DNA of 64,000 nucleotides, from assembly GCF_017161265.1 (NCBI RefSeq), contig NZ_CP031393.1:806001-870000 (forward strand), read 5' to 3'. The notes beneath the pieces are model-generated. The model had not been told where the DNA came from. It ran no database searches and worked only from the letters and a program-made list of their open reading frames with translations. The translations under genes and the position numbers were made by a program. Source of the stretch: Treponema medium. GTDB taxonomy: Bacteria > Spirochaetota > Spirochaetia > Treponematales > Treponemataceae. Positions 43,153 to 52,505 of the stretch are shown here, piece by piece; positions within the stretch are counted from its first letter, which is position 1, and each line of letters starts with the position of its first letter.

Positions 43153-45174
43153 TTACTCTGCATCCTCCGGTTGAGCGGGATTTTCCGGTTGCGGAACCGA
43201 TACAGGTGCTGCGGCTCCCTGCGTTTCCGGCGTTTGTTCGGAGGGCGCTTGATCGGAGGATGAAGGAACCGTAGACGGAGCAGCTCCGGCATTTGTGTTT
43301 GAACCGGAAACAGGCTGCACCGGCCGTACTGAAACGGGTTCCTGCGGAGCCGAACCGAGCGCGAGGCGTATTGTTTCGTATTCGTTCTTATGTCTCATCT
43401 TTAAGTATAAAATTTTACTTCCTGCATTATAGGCATAGCCGGAGGAGTTATACATTTCAAAACGGGCATCGCTCCTGAACGGAATACCATACATCTCAAT
43501 CCGATAGAAAGACCGAATACCATGCAAGGTAAGATAGTGAGATTGTCCTTCGGGAAAGCGAATCCGCAATACTAAGGTTTTTGAAGTGTTTTCCAGAACC
43601 TCGATGTTCTGCGCACAAGTCCACGCCCAAATACCGGCTTCCGCCTGCAACGCGAGCGACTGTGCATGAGGATACCAACTGTTATCCGGCTTTAGCAAAG
43701 GATAGAGCATTCCGGCATCCAGCATACCACTGTCATCGGCCGTAATTACCAGCTGTGTCGATTTGCTGCCGGTTACGGTAAACCCTACGGGCAACCCGGC
43801 CGATTCTCCTGAGTATCTTAATAAAGAAGTTACCAGCATCCGGGCAACGGACTGCCATACCGAAGATTGCTCTGTTCCGTATCGCATCAATATCCGTGCG
43901 GAAGCTAAAGCGGCAACGCTGTCGATATACGTACCGTCATTACTCAAGTACAACCCTTCATCGATCAACAGCAGAGCGTCGGTAATTTTTTTCTCACATA
44001 ACGGCAGCAAATCTTCAAACAATGTCTTTTGTTCAGGATAGTAATGCGTACAGTCGAGCCATATTTCCAACACGCCCGCAGCCTGCCGTGCATTAAGCTG
44101 CGCAGCATCCAGCTTTCCTATCAAGCGGAATAAACCTTCTATGCTGCGCCTAGAGCCGCGATCGGTTAAAAACGGTATTAAGCTGTCTTGTTCAAAAATT
44201 TCAAGCGAATTATCCGTGATAAGGGCAGCATATAACTCTCTTTTTTTTGTATCGTCAGCCGCTAAGCCTACATGGGTTTCCTGCACATTATTGTAAAAAG
44301 GATTTGAAAGATATGTTCGAACGTTTCGTGCCAGCGTTTGAGCAGGGGCAGTTTCCATCGCTCCGGCAAATTTGCCGCGCTGTCCCATTTCGGCAATATA
44401 TGCCGTCAACGTTTTCTCCGTTATCCGTTTAGCTGAAAGCGCCTGCGTACCCGCGTGGATGACAGCTGATGAAAAAGTGTTCAGCGCTGCCGTATATGAT
44501 TCCGCAGAAGCCTGCACCATCGATGGGATAGTTGTGATATCGAGCTCTTCAAGCGGTAAATAAGTTTTGTAAGAGGCAATCGGCTGTGTCTTTGCGAGTA
44601 CCAGATGAGGCCCTTCCAATTGTGCCGCCGTATTTTCCCCATCCGTGTCAAACCCGAAGCTGCCGGTAAACGTGTATTGTTTTTTACCGGAACGCACAAA
44701 AATCTTGCCGTCGGCACGCTCTATACCGGCATTTTGAGTAATCTTCCACGGAAGCAATACTCTTTTTATTCCTTCGGGAAGCACGGCTTCAACCAAGAGG
44801 CTATCAACTTCACCCCGTTTTTCTGAAAAAAATGAAATAACCACATCATCAGAACAGTGTACCGAAAAACGCGCTTCCGTTTCATAAAATTGGTAAGATA
44901 GTATACGCAAAGGAGAAATCGTGTCCGCTGCATCTACGGCATAGACGGGATTTTGTTCGCTAATATATAAATCAAGCCCATTCGAGACGACATGAAGGGG
45001 TAAAAGAGGGAGCGTTTCACCCGCTTCGGTGCGCTCCTGTCTGCCTGTAACGGCCATAGAGCCTAAGGTTAAAGAAAAAGTTTGTCCTTTGGTAAACTGA
45101 AGAACAAAAATACCGAAAATAACACTACAATAAAGAACGGTATACGCAATTACTCTGCCGACAATATGCTTCAT
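43153..45174 (-). CDS. Membrane-anchored envelope protein of unknown function
   Basis: A 673-residue protein. One hydrophobic segment at residues about 8-27 (VIAYTVLYCSVIFGIFVLQF) acts as signal or anchor. The next 580 residues form an exported domain without motifs that I know. The last 60 residues are a Pro, Ser, Ala and Gln-rich tail (VRPVQPVSGSNTNAG and onward). It looks like a treponemal envelope protein of conserved but unknown role. It is a single leftward gene ending against the lipoprotein gene. Confidence 0.65.
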   Translation of the reverse strand: MKHIVGRVIAYTVLYCSVIFGIFVLQFTKGQTFSLTLGSMAVTGRQERTEAGETLPLLPLHVVSNGLDLYISEQNPVYAVDAADTISPLRILSYQFYETEARFSVHCSDDVVISFFSEKRGEVDSLLVEAVLPEGIKRVLLPWKITQNAGIERADGKIFVRSGKKQYTFTGSFGFDTDGENTAAQLEGPHLVLAKTQPIASYKTYLPLEELDITTIPSMVQASAESYTAALNTFSSAVIHAGTQALSAKRITEKTLTAYIAEMGQRGKFAGAMETAPAQTLARNVRTYLSNPFYNNVQETHVGLAADDTKKRELYAALITDNSLEIFEQDSLIPFLTDRGSRRSIEGLFRLIGKLDAAQLNARQAAGVLEIWLDCTHYYPEQKTLFEDLLPLCEKKITDALLLIDEGLYLSNDGTYIDSVAALASARILMRYGTEQSSVWQSVARMLVTSLLRYSGESAGLPVGFTVTGSKSTQLVITADDSGMLDAGMLYPLLKPDNSWYPHAQSLALQAEAGIWAWTCAQNIEVLENTSKTLVLRIRFPEGQSHYLTLHGIRSFYRIEMYGIPFRSDARFEMYNSSGYAYNAGSKILYLKMRHKNEYETIRLALGSAPQEPVSVRPVQPVSGSNTNAGAAPSTVPSSSDQAPSEQTPETQGAAAPVSVPQPENPAQPEDAE

Positions 45175-45401
45175 AGGCTGTTAGTCTAATAAAAGGGGAT
45201 AATAATTGCAATCCTTCCCTTTGCAAATATACGATGCATCTGCGTTGTCGCATCATTAAAAGTGTACACGGATGTACAACTGTTTAACATAACCGCTAGA
45301 CCAGATTGAAAAACTTGGGTAGACTAGCGGGGTTATGCAAAAGCGAAAGTCTTTGAGCAGTTCCTTTAGTTTTAGTTAATCACCGTTCCGTAGGAGTTTT
45401 C
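45175..45401. repeat. Intergenic gap with variable-stem hairpins
   Basis: A GTGTACACGGATGTACAACTG element (about 45258-45280) carries the same GTACACGGATGTAC cap as the hairpin at 13.84 kb but with an only partly paired stem. It is followed by CATAACCGCTAG and CTAGCGGGGTTATG (about 45287-45346), which pair with a two-base bulge. The gap lies between divergent genes. Confidence 0.6.
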
Positions 45402-46868
45402 ATGAAACATTTGTATAGAAGTATTTCAAAAAAAGCCGTATGTATCTGTCTTGTAATCGGTACGCTTTCCTGCTTGAGCGCACAGAGCGCAAAGCCTCAT
45501 ACACAGTCTAACCGGCAAGTATCCAAAAAGCCCGCAGCCGCCGGCACTACGGCAAAAGCCTCTGAAGAAATTCCTCCGCGAGTTATATTCGGACAGCAGC
45601 TCAACACATTATTAAATGAACAAAAAGGGGATGAAGCTATTGCGCTCTTTGAAACACTGCCTGAAGAGGACAGAGATTCTCTTTCCATACGGAATTTAAA
45701 GGTAGCGGTATTGGTTTCAACCGGCCGGATAAAGGATGCGGAGGAGACAGCAAAAGCTCTGGAAAAACAATATCCCAACGACCTCAATGTACTGTATACG
45801 ATGACCATGGTTGCGCAGGCAAAAAACGACAAAAAAATGCGGAAAACTTATTTAAAAAAGATATTAAAACTCGATCCCGATAACGTACAGGCATTACAGG
45901 AAGAAGGCGTCGATTTTTACAATCAAGGCAGCTACAAAGAAGCAGGAGAAACATTCAGCAAAATTTTAAAAAAGCATCCGGATAACATTCAAGCATTGAT
46001 TTGGTGCGGTAAGGTATATTATTTGGATAATAAGATGCCGGAGGCAGAGCAATGCTACCGTACAGCCTTGAAATATCAACCGAAGAATAGCCTTGCAATT
46101 GCCGAATTAGCGCGGATAAAATCAGAAACAAACCGCATGGCGGAAGCAATTGAGGATATACAAAAAGCAATTGAGTTGGAGCCTGATGCTGCTCCCCACT
46201 GGACAGACCTCGGTTCTTATAATCTGCAAATAGGAAGGAGAGAAGAAGCGCTTGCCGCATTTAACCGCGCCATCGAGCTTGTTCCCGATTCATATTTTAT
46301 CCATATTTATCTTGCAGGCTTAAACGATGACCTCGGCAATAAAGAGGATGCGATAAAACATTATAAAAAAGTAACTGAACTCTACCCGCAATATTATTTT
46401 GCGTATGAAGGTCTCGGTATTTTACTGTTTGAAAAAAAAGATTGGGAAAACTCCCGCAGAGCCTTTGTGAATGCACTGCGTTATGCTCCAACAAACATCT
46501 ATTACGCATTATCCGCAACGGTATGCAGCTATAAGATGAAGAAAAAAGCTGAGGCAAAAGATTTTATGTCAAAATATCTTAAAACGATAGACCGCACAAA
46601 GCGCGAAACCGATTACTATCTTTGCCGTCTCTTTATCGACTTTGCCGGTGATAGCGATGTCAACAACCGAATCACAAAAGTAAAAGACGAAACGGAACGC
46701 TTGCGCAAGTTCTTTTATTTAGCCGAATTCTACCGGCTTGCCGGAAAAGGACATCTTGCCGAAAAATTTCTACTCGAAATTAAGACCACACCAACCCCGA
46801 CTTTTTTTGAATACCGGCTTGCGGTAAGCGAGCTTGCCCCTGATGGGGATAAAACTGCTCAAAAATAG
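45402..46868 (+). CDS. Exported TPR-repeat protein
   Basis: A 488-residue protein with an N-terminal signal (hydrophobic about residues 12-28, with LSC at its end, a possible lipobox). At least seven tetratricopeptide repeats follow (about residues 90-400), with typical lines such as NPDNIQALIWCGKVYYL-like IQALIWCGKVYYLDNK and WTDLGSYNLQIGRREEALAA. TPR proteins are scaffolds for protein-protein contacts; in treponemes several are periplasmic. A TAGGAG site lies 6 nt before the ATG. The TraB-like gene follows 9 bp after its stop, so the pair is likely one operon. Confidence 0.85.
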   Translation: MKHLYRSISKKAVCICLVIGTLSCLSAQSAKPHTQSNRQVSKKPAAAGTTAKASEEIPPRVIFGQQLNTLLNEQKGDEAIALFETLPEEDRDSLSIRNLKVAVLVSTGRIKDAEETAKALEKQYPNDLNVLYTMTMVAQAKNDKKMRKTYLKKILKLDPDNVQALQEEGVDFYNQGSYKEAGETFSKILKKHPDNIQALIWCGKVYYLDNKMPEAEQCYRTALKYQPKNSLAIAELARIKSETNRMAEAIEDIQKAIELEPDAAPHWTDLGSYNLQIGRREEALAAFNRAIELVPDSYFIHIYLAGLNDDLGNKEDAIKHYKKVTELYPQYYFAYEGLGILLFEKKDWENSRRAFVNALRYAPTNIYYALSATVCSYKMKKKAEAKDFMSKYLKTIDRTKRETDYYLCRLFIDFAGDSDVNNRITKVKDETERLRKFFYLAEFYRLAGKGHLAEKFLLEIKTTPTPTFFEYRLAVSELAPDGDKTAQK

Positions 46869-46877
46869 GATACCCCT

Positions 46878-48053
46878 ATGAATCAAACATTGAAACGTAT
46901 TACCTTAAATGATAAAGAAATCATCTTGCTTGGAACGGCGCATATTTCAAAAGAAAGCATCGATGATGTTGAACAGTGCATTCACGACGAACAGCCTGAC
47001 TGTGTGTGCGTTGAATTGGATGAACAGCGATACAAAGCGCTTACCGATGAAAAGCAATGGCAGGAACTTGATATTGTCGCAGTACTGAAAAGCGGAAAAG
47101 GCTTTTTACTGCTTGCTAATTTAGTGCTTGCTGCTTTTCAGAAACGGATCGGCGCCGATGTCGGGGTTAAGCCGGGGGATGAAATGAAGGCTGCCATTAC
47201 CGCCGCGAAAGAACTTTCGATTAAAACCGAGCTTGTCGACCGGCCGATTCACATCACGCTCAAACGGGCATGGGCAAAGAACAATCTGTGGGGCAAATCG
47301 AAGCTTTTGGCAACGCTGCTCAGCAGCGCTTTTTCCACCGAAAAACTCAGCGCGGACGAGATTGAAGCGCTGAAAGACAAAAGCGAAATGGACAGCATGA
47401 TGGCGGAAATGGCGGAATATTTGCCGCAGGTAAAAGAAGCCCTCATCGACGAGCGCGACCGATATTTAGCGACAAAAATATGGAATGCGGCAGGAAAGAA
47501 AACCGTTGCGGTTCTAGGGGCGGGACACCTTGAAGGTACCGCCGCCTACATTGAAAAACTGCAAAACGGAACAGCGCCGAACGATGTAAGCGATATTGCG
47601 GATGTACCGCCGAAAAGCGGTTTTGCAAAAATTTCCGGCTGGATACTCCCAGCGCTGATTGTACTGCTTATCGCAGCGGGATTTATGAAAGGCGGCGTCG
47701 CAGTATCGAGCGCTTTACTGGTGCGCTGGCTGCTCTGGAACGGAAGCCTTGCCGCATTCGGCACCTTGCTTGCACTTGGTCACCCGTTAAGCATCATCAC
47801 CGGCTTTTTAGGCGCGCCCCTCGCAACGCTGAACCCGTTTATCGGCGTCGGCTTATTTACCGGTATTGTTCAAGCATGGGTGCGAAAACCGCAGGTCGCC
47901 GATATGGAAAACCTGACCACCGATGTAACGAGCATCAAAGGATGGTATAAAAATAAAATAGCGCACATTCTGTTGATCTTCTTTTTATCCAGCCTCGGCG
48001 GAGCAATCGGAAACTTTATCGCAGTGCCTGCACTGGTAAGCGGCTTATTATAA
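46878..48053 (+). CDS. TraB/PrgY-family membrane protein
   Basis: A 391-residue protein. The N-terminal 235 residues hold the TraB motifs: IILLGTAHISKESIDDVEQC, then CVELDEQRYKAL, and VAVLGAGHLEG (a second conserved Gly-His). Four or so transmembrane helices follow (about 250-390). Families with this layout (TraB/PrgY, pheromone-shutdown type) share the GTAH and GxxH motifs with TIKI/Tiki-like proteases, and a metalloprotease role has been suggested. The substrate here is unknown. It is co-directional with, and 9 bp from, the TPR gene. Confidence 0.85.
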   Translation: MNQTLKRITLNDKEIILLGTAHISKESIDDVEQCIHDEQPDCVCVELDEQRYKALTDEKQWQELDIVAVLKSGKGFLLLANLVLAAFQKRIGADVGVKPGDEMKAAITAAKELSIKTELVDRPIHITLKRAWAKNNLWGKSKLLATLLSSAFSTEKLSADEIEALKDKSEMDSMMAEMAEYLPQVKEALIDERDRYLATKIWNAAGKKTVAVLGAGHLEGTAAYIEKLQNGTAPNDVSDIADVPPKSGFAKISGWILPALIVLLIAAGFMKGGVAVSSALLVRWLLWNGSLAAFGTLLALGHPLSIITGFLGAPLATLNPFIGVGLFTGIVQAWVRKPQVADMENLTTDVTSIKGWYKNKIAHILLIFFLSSLGGAIGNFIAVPALVSGLL

Positions 48054-48058
48054 GGAAG

Positions 48059-48326
48059 CGTCCGGTACGATTGCCGTGGAGAGAATAATCAGAGCAACCG
48101 CATGGGACATCTTAAGCGGTTGCCTTCCTTGTTGTGCGAAATTTTATCTAAAATTTCGCAGCTTATTTTAAAAAGAGGATAATTGTACCGGACAAAAAAA
48201 ACAGACGGCGCAGAAAACTAAAGATTAGGCAAGCATTTGAACCGCGAAGAGGTTCAACTCTGCTTGAATAGTCTTTAGTTTTCTGCGGGGTATCTAGCAA
48301 AGTGTCCGATACGATTACCGTGGAGG
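48059..48326. repeat. Nested hairpin block flanked by an imperfect direct repeat
   Basis: Hairpins include GCAACCGC with GCGGTTGC (about 48093-48126), TGCGAAATTTT with AAAATTTCGCA (about 48137-48162), and a nested pair in which GCAGAAAACTAAAGA pairs with TCTTTAGTTTTCTGC (about 48210-48290) and encloses TTGAACC with GGTTCAA. The outer GTCCGGTAC and GTACCGGAC also pair. The block is bordered by GTCCGGTACGATTGCCGTGG (48060-48079) and GTCCGATACGATTACCGTGG (48303-48322), differing at two positions. Confidence 0.7.
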
Positions 48327-48331
48327 AAATG

Positions 48332-49015
48332 ATGGAATCAATTCAAAGCAGGCTTTTGTCGATGCAAGATACGGCATATCGGGATTTTAATGCGAAACTC
48401 ATCCCCACCGTTGACCCAAAACTCATGATTGGAATACGGACGCCTCTTTTACGAAAATTGGCGAAAGACCTGTTTAAGACGGAACCGAAGCAGGCTGCCG
48501 CTTTTATGCAAATCCTTCCGCATCGGTATTTTGAAGAAAACAATCTCCACGCATTCCTCATCGAAAATATCAAAGATTTTGACACCGCTATAACCGAAAC
48601 GGAACGGTTTTTGCCGTTTATCGACAACTGGGCGACGTGCGATACCTTTGCACCGCCGCTCTTTAAAAAACATCCAGATGAGATATATCAAAAAATTTTG
48701 ATCTGGATTCGATCACCCCGCACTTATACCGTCCGGTACGCCATCAATCTCTTGTTGGCAAATTACCTTGATGAGCTGTTTAAGCCGGAAATGCTCGACC
48801 TTGTTGCCTCTGTAAAATCGGACGAGTATTACATCAATATGATGATTGCGTGGTATTTCAGTTTTGCACTGATTAAACAGTACGATGCCGCGCTCCCTTA
48901 TATCAAAAAGCAAACGCTTGCTCCCTTTACCCACAACAAAACCATTCAAAAAGCGATAGAGAGCCGCCGGATTTCCTCGGAAATAAAAGACTACCTGCGG
49001 ACGCTGAAAGTGTAA
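48332..49015 (+). CDS. DNA alkylation repair protein, AlkD-like
   Basis: A 227-residue all-helical HEAT-repeat protein of the AlkD family. Visible family segments are IGIRTPLLRKLAKDLFK, FIDNWATCDTFAP and YTVRYAINLLLANYL. AlkD proteins flip out and remove alkylated purines. The start is one of two adjacent ATG codons (48329, 48332), both behind GGAGG; 48332 has better spacing. The longer frame to 48302 runs into the hairpin block. It is a separate unit from the TraB-like gene. Confidence 0.85.
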   Translation: MESIQSRLLSMQDTAYRDFNAKLIPTVDPKLMIGIRTPLLRKLAKDLFKTEPKQAAAFMQILPHRYFEENNLHAFLIENIKDFDTAITETERFLPFIDNWATCDTFAPPLFKKHPDEIYQKILIWIRSPRTYTVRYAINLLLANYLDELFKPEMLDLVASVKSDEYYINMMIAWYFSFALIKQYDAALPYIKKQTLAPFTHNKTIQKAIESRRISSEIKDYLRTLKV

Positions 49016-49035
49016 GAGAAGGGCGGCTATACAGT

Positions 49036-49070
49036 CCATCGATAAGTGAACAATGAGAACATATCGATGG
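49036..49070. promoter_or_regulatory. Inverted repeat upstream of cas6
   Basis: CCATCGATA (49036-49044) and TATCGATGG (49062-49070) form a perfect 9-bp inverted repeat with 17-base spacing, 23 bp before the cas6 -35 box. It could terminate the alkD-like transcript or bind a regulator. Confidence 0.4.
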
Positions 49071-49092
49071 TATATTCTTGGTTAGTGATACA

Positions 49093-49121
49093 TTCTCAAT
49101 ATCAAAGAATTCGTATATAAT
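49093..49121 (+). promoter_or_regulatory. cas6 promoter, start codon 8 nt after the -10 box
   Basis: TTCTCA (49093-49098), 17 bp, TATAAT (49116-49121), 8 nt, ATG (49130). No ribosome-binding site is present, so cas6 mRNA is predicted leaderless. Confidence 0.6.
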
Positions 49122-49129
49122 AATTGAAT

Positions 49130-50089
49130 ATGAATAACATTGGCTTAACCTATATTGATGCGGTTTTTTCACTTAGTTTTGAACGCCCATTCTCATTTTT
49201 GACAGCGCCCTCATTTGTATTTAGGAGTATTTTAGGAAGTCAGCTCCATTCTATTGCTTGTATTGCCCGCCAAAATACCTGTAAAACATGTCAATTTAAT
49301 CGCTCATGTATCTATGCGGTTATTTTTGAAACAATCCTTGATAAAAACACTGCATTCCTAGCAGGAAGAGATAAAGGCTCTCATCCGTTCCGTATTCAAA
49401 CTGATACGCCTTTTCAAATACGTACGCCGATGACGGAATTGAGACTGACAATACAGTTGTACGGATTTGCTATTCAGTATTTGCCGTATATTTTTTATGC
49501 AATCCAACAAGCAGGAAAGCAGGGGCTTTTTAAAGATAGAACGCGGTATAGGGTTTCAAGCGTAAAAGCTGCCGGGCAAGAGCTTTTGCAAGCTGATGAG
49601 AATTTACATACGGTATATGCCCCAAGCAGTGTAAGCTATGACTATAAGGGCAAAGCTGAAGAAACAGCTGCCGTTGTACCGGTTCATAAGACGATACACC
49701 TCTGTAGTCCGCTCCGGTTTAAGACCGGCGGAAAGTATACCCTGTCTTTTTCCGCTCAAGATTTTCTCTTGTGCATCCACCGCAGGCTTGTTACCTTGTG
49801 CAGTTTATATGGAAGTTATACACCTGCGGCATACACCCCTTCTGCTGATGTGCGTATCACCGCTAAAAAGCTTTCATGGCTCGACTATCAATATCACTCC
49901 CATCGGCAAGAAAAAATCATCAGTATGGGCGGCGCTACCGGTTCGTTTACACTAACCGGAAATATCACCGCATACGAGCAGTTTTTACTTAGCTTTGCAG
50001 ACATTTTCGGTGCAGGAAAGAATACCAACTTTGGGTTGGGGGATGTACGGAGTGAAAAAGCCGGAGAAGATATTACGCTAAAAAGATAA
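49130..50089 (+). CDS. cas6: CRISPR precrRNA endoribonuclease Cas6
   Basis: A 319-residue Cas6-type RAMP protein. The N-terminal half contains the four-Cys cluster CIARQNTCKTCQFNRSC and FQIRTPMTELRLTIQLYGFA, typical of the COG5551-type Cas6. The C-terminus has the Gly-rich loop FGAGKNTNFGLGDVR. Cas6 cuts precursor CRISPR RNA within each repeat, leaving an 8-nt 5' handle. Here it stands alone on the plus strand, convergent with card1 and apart from the other cas genes, with its own promoter. The catalytic His cannot be fixed without alignment. The start is the ATG at 49130, as an earlier in-frame TTG lies between the -10 box and ATG. Confidence 0.88.
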   Translation: MNNIGLTYIDAVFSLSFERPFSFLTAPSFVFRSILGSQLHSIACIARQNTCKTCQFNRSCIYAVIFETILDKNTAFLAGRDKGSHPFRIQTDTPFQIRTPMTELRLTIQLYGFAIQYLPYIFYAIQQAGKQGLFKDRTRYRVSSVKAAGQELLQADENLHTVYAPSSVSYDYKGKAEETAAVVPVHKTIHLCSPLRFKTGGKYTLSFSAQDFLLCIHRRLVTLCSLYGSYTPAAYTPSADVRITAKKLSWLDYQYHSHRQEKIISMGGATGSFTLTGNITAYEQFLLSFADIFGAGKNTNFGLGDVRSEKAGEDITLKR

Positions 50090-50135
50090 AACGTCGATGG
50101 TGGCATATCTATAGTCTTGTGATATGTTGGCAATT

Positions 50136-51299
50136 CTATTCTTTTAAAAGTTTTGTACGGTCTACAATCGTGATCTTAAAGTTTTTTGCACGGTTTAAAA
50201 TTGAAGTTTTTGTAATAGTACTCATGGTATATAAAAAACAACAAGCTGAAAGCCCAAAATTCGACCGCAATGCTTGAATTTTATATATTGTATTGTTCAG
50301 AATATCAGCTTGTTCTTTTTCATCAATAAAACTTTTGCATTCTATTATATTTAAACGATTCCAATCATCAATAAATACAACATCTAATTCATTATCTGTA
50401 TTTTGTATTTTAATCTTAATATTTAGACTGATTTTATCATCTCTTAAATTTTTATTTTTTTGTATTGTTTGATACACATATTCTTCAAACCACCCACCGG
50501 TAAGATAACGCAGATTTCCGTATGTAAATTCAGCAGAGTTAAAACCGAATGCTTCTGCAATCTCACAAAATTCATTGATCGTTATGGAAGAAGATTCTTG
50601 TTGAGTTATTATATCTTCATTTCCTGCGGTAAGGTATTTCTGGTCTAATGAGCGTATATCCATCGGTCTTTTTTCAATCTTGCGCTTAAAAGATTTCGTA
50701 TTTTGGAGCTGAATAAGCTTCTGGCAGGTTATAAAATATTTTTCTATTGTATTTACTGCACTCAGATTCTCTTCCCACGGTTTTTGACATTCATTATGGA
50801 ATTGTGCTTCAATTCCATAAGCAGTAAAATATTCATGCAAGTGTATCGGTATAAAAATAGGATAAATCGTATCCACAGGATGAAGTTCAGCGATGGCATT
50901 TTTTTCTATCGGCTGATATACAATCCGGGTATGTTCTTTTTGTTCAAAATAAGCATACACTGCTAAGGCCATGATTTTAGTTCCGCCGGTTATATCCACT
51001 ATTGTGTGATGATACCGAATACCGTTATCAAGGATAGCCTTCAGTTTGTTCTGGATATACGTCATATTAAATTCATCTATTTTAATAGTAGTAAAATGTT
51101 GAAACTGTTCTATCGCAGCACCCAATGCTTTTTTTATACAGACAGATTTATGTTTCTCAGCGCTTTCCATTTTTTCGGTTGAAAGACAAATAATATCTAT
51201 TGCCGCTTCGGTATATTGTTGCAAACACCATTTTAAAAAGATGATATTGGGAATTGTTTGCTCACTTACCAGGGTGATAGCACAGATTTTGAAGTCCAC
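50136..51299 (-). CDS. card1: Card1/Can2-type CARF nuclease
   Basis: A 387-residue protein with an N-terminal CARF domain (KICAITLVSEQTIPN, then the ligand motif VDITGGTKIMALAV) and a C-terminal PD-(D/E)xK nuclease: GGWFEEYVYQ, NELDVVFIDDWNRLN and IIECKS, giving an Asp, a Glu 14 residues later, and Lys two after it. This is the layout of Card1, first described from Treponema succinifaciens, a nuclease switched on by cyclic tetra-adenylate. It is the last gene of the cas operon. The GTG at 51299, 2 nt after the csm5 stop, is chosen because the longer frame lies within csm5 and homologues begin at this strand. Confidence 0.88.
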   Translation of the reverse strand: MDFKICAITLVSEQTIPNIIFLKWCLQQYTEAAIDIICLSTEKMESAEKHKSVCIKKALGAAIEQFQHFTTIKIDEFNMTYIQNKLKAILDNGIRYHHTIVDITGGTKIMALAVYAYFEQKEHTRIVYQPIEKNAIAELHPVDTIYPIFIPIHLHEYFTAYGIEAQFHNECQKPWEENLSAVNTIEKYFITCQKLIQLQNTKSFKRKIEKRPMDIRSLDQKYLTAGNEDIITQQESSSITINEFCEIAEAFGFNSAEFTYGNLRYLTGGWFEEYVYQTIQKNKNLRDDKISLNIKIKIQNTDNELDVVFIDDWNRLNIIECKSFIDEKEQADILNNTIYKIQALRSNFGLSACCFLYTMSTITKTSILNRAKNFKITIVDRTKLLKE

Positions 51300-51301
51300 T
51301 G

Positions 51302-52492
51302 TTAGATTTGCCCCCCTCTGCATTCGCTGTACGTACACTTACACCATCCAAGCGGTACATACTCGCCATCGTAATCGAAAACAGTACGGGTTGTACCGCT
51401 TTCTCTCAATTTACCACCTTTCATCGGGACTTTCGGCTGTCTAAAGACTTCTTCAAATGTCACAAATTCAATTTGGCTCCAGCGTCCAACCCTAACAATA
51501 AAAGAACCCTTCGTAGAGGATGCGGCATCCAGTTGAGTTCTCAACTTTACAATAATATCCGTACCGGAAGCAGCATTTTTATAAAAATTTTTATATTCAC
51601 TATCAAATTCATCCCAGAAAAAGGTATTGCACGCAGCGGCAATATCTACCATTGAAATAGCTTTATTGAAACGAAAGCCTTTATTTTTTTTACCTTCATT
51701 TTCTGCAATAGAAGCTCTTTGCAAACCTTCATCAATAATAAGATGGGTATGAGCTTTTGCGCTGCCGCCGATCAGCGTACCGCGAAGAACTTCCGCTTGA
51801 AGCTGTAATTGCAGAGGAATAAGCTCATTATTACTTGCCGAAATATTTTTTAGTAAGCCGACAAGCTGCGTGTTCTTCGGTTCAAATACAGTGTCTTCGA
51901 TCAATACGCTTCGGAATGGATCATTTTTAGGATCATTAAAGCGAAGCAGGCGGTGTTGAAGGACTGATTCAAACTTGGCTTTATTTTTTTCTGATTCGAA
52001 AAGTTTTTCTTGTTCATTAAAATCTTTTTCAGCCAAGCCATTTAAAAGGTCATTTAATACCGCTGTTCTGATTGCGCCTTTTAACGAACTGCCCGGAATA
52101 ACCGGCTGTTTGGAACCAGCCGGGCGGTACATTTGTAATACCTCAGCAGCATTTTCAAGCGGATCCTTATTTTTATTGCGGGTATATGCTTGCGAAAAAC
52201 CGGCAGTTACATCACACGGATAGTCAATATCACTGGATTTAGTAAGATTAGTATGAAAGAAGTCCCGTAGCGCTTTCATATTCCGATTGTCGCTTGCCGT
52301 ATAAAACGCACTAAGATCACTGCCTTCAGAAATCAGTCGGTTCAAAATTTTATCGGAAGAAAACTTAAGATACATCTCTTTTTTATTTTTGAGCGCCACT
52401 ACGGTATAATCGATGGGGGTTAATTTTTCACCGGTTCCAATGTGCACACCGGTTAGCGGTTCTATTTCGATGGTATATATTTTTTTCGGCAT
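51302..52492 (-). CDS. csm5: Csm5, type III-A RAMP subunit
   Basis: A 396-residue RAMP protein capping the 3' end of crRNA in the Csm complex. It begins PKKIYTIEIEPLTGVHIGTG, the usual Csm5 N-terminus, and has the RAMP motif PGSSLKGAIRTAVLNDLL. The C-terminal half contains EGKKNKGFRFNKAISMVD. The start is set at the ATG at 52492, just after the csm4 stop region; the longer frame overlaps csm4. Csm5 recruits crRNA-trimming nucleases in known systems. Confidence 0.9.
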   Translation of the reverse strand: MPKKIYTIEIEPLTGVHIGTGEKLTPIDYTVVALKNKKEMYLKFSSDKILNRLISEGSDLSAFYTASDNRNMKALRDFFHTNLTKSSDIDYPCDVTAGFSQAYTRNKNKDPLENAAEVLQMYRPAGSKQPVIPGSSLKGAIRTAVLNDLLNGLAEKDFNEQEKLFESEKNKAKFESVLQHRLLRFNDPKNDPFRSVLIEDTVFEPKNTQLVGLLKNISASNNELIPLQLQLQAEVLRGTLIGGSAKAHTHLIIDEGLQRASIAENEGKKNKGFRFNKAISMVDIAAACNTFFWDEFDSEYKNFYKNAASGTDIIVKLRTQLDAASSTKGSFIVRVGRWSQIEFVTFEEVFRQPKVPMKGGKLRESGTTRTVFDYDGEYVPLGWCKCTYSECRGGQI

Positions 52493-52505
52493 CAATGCGC
52501 TCCTC

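Noticed and set aside
49124-49129. TTG at 49124 as the cas6 start
   Set aside because: It lies between the -10 box and the ATG at 49130, upstream of the likely transcription start.
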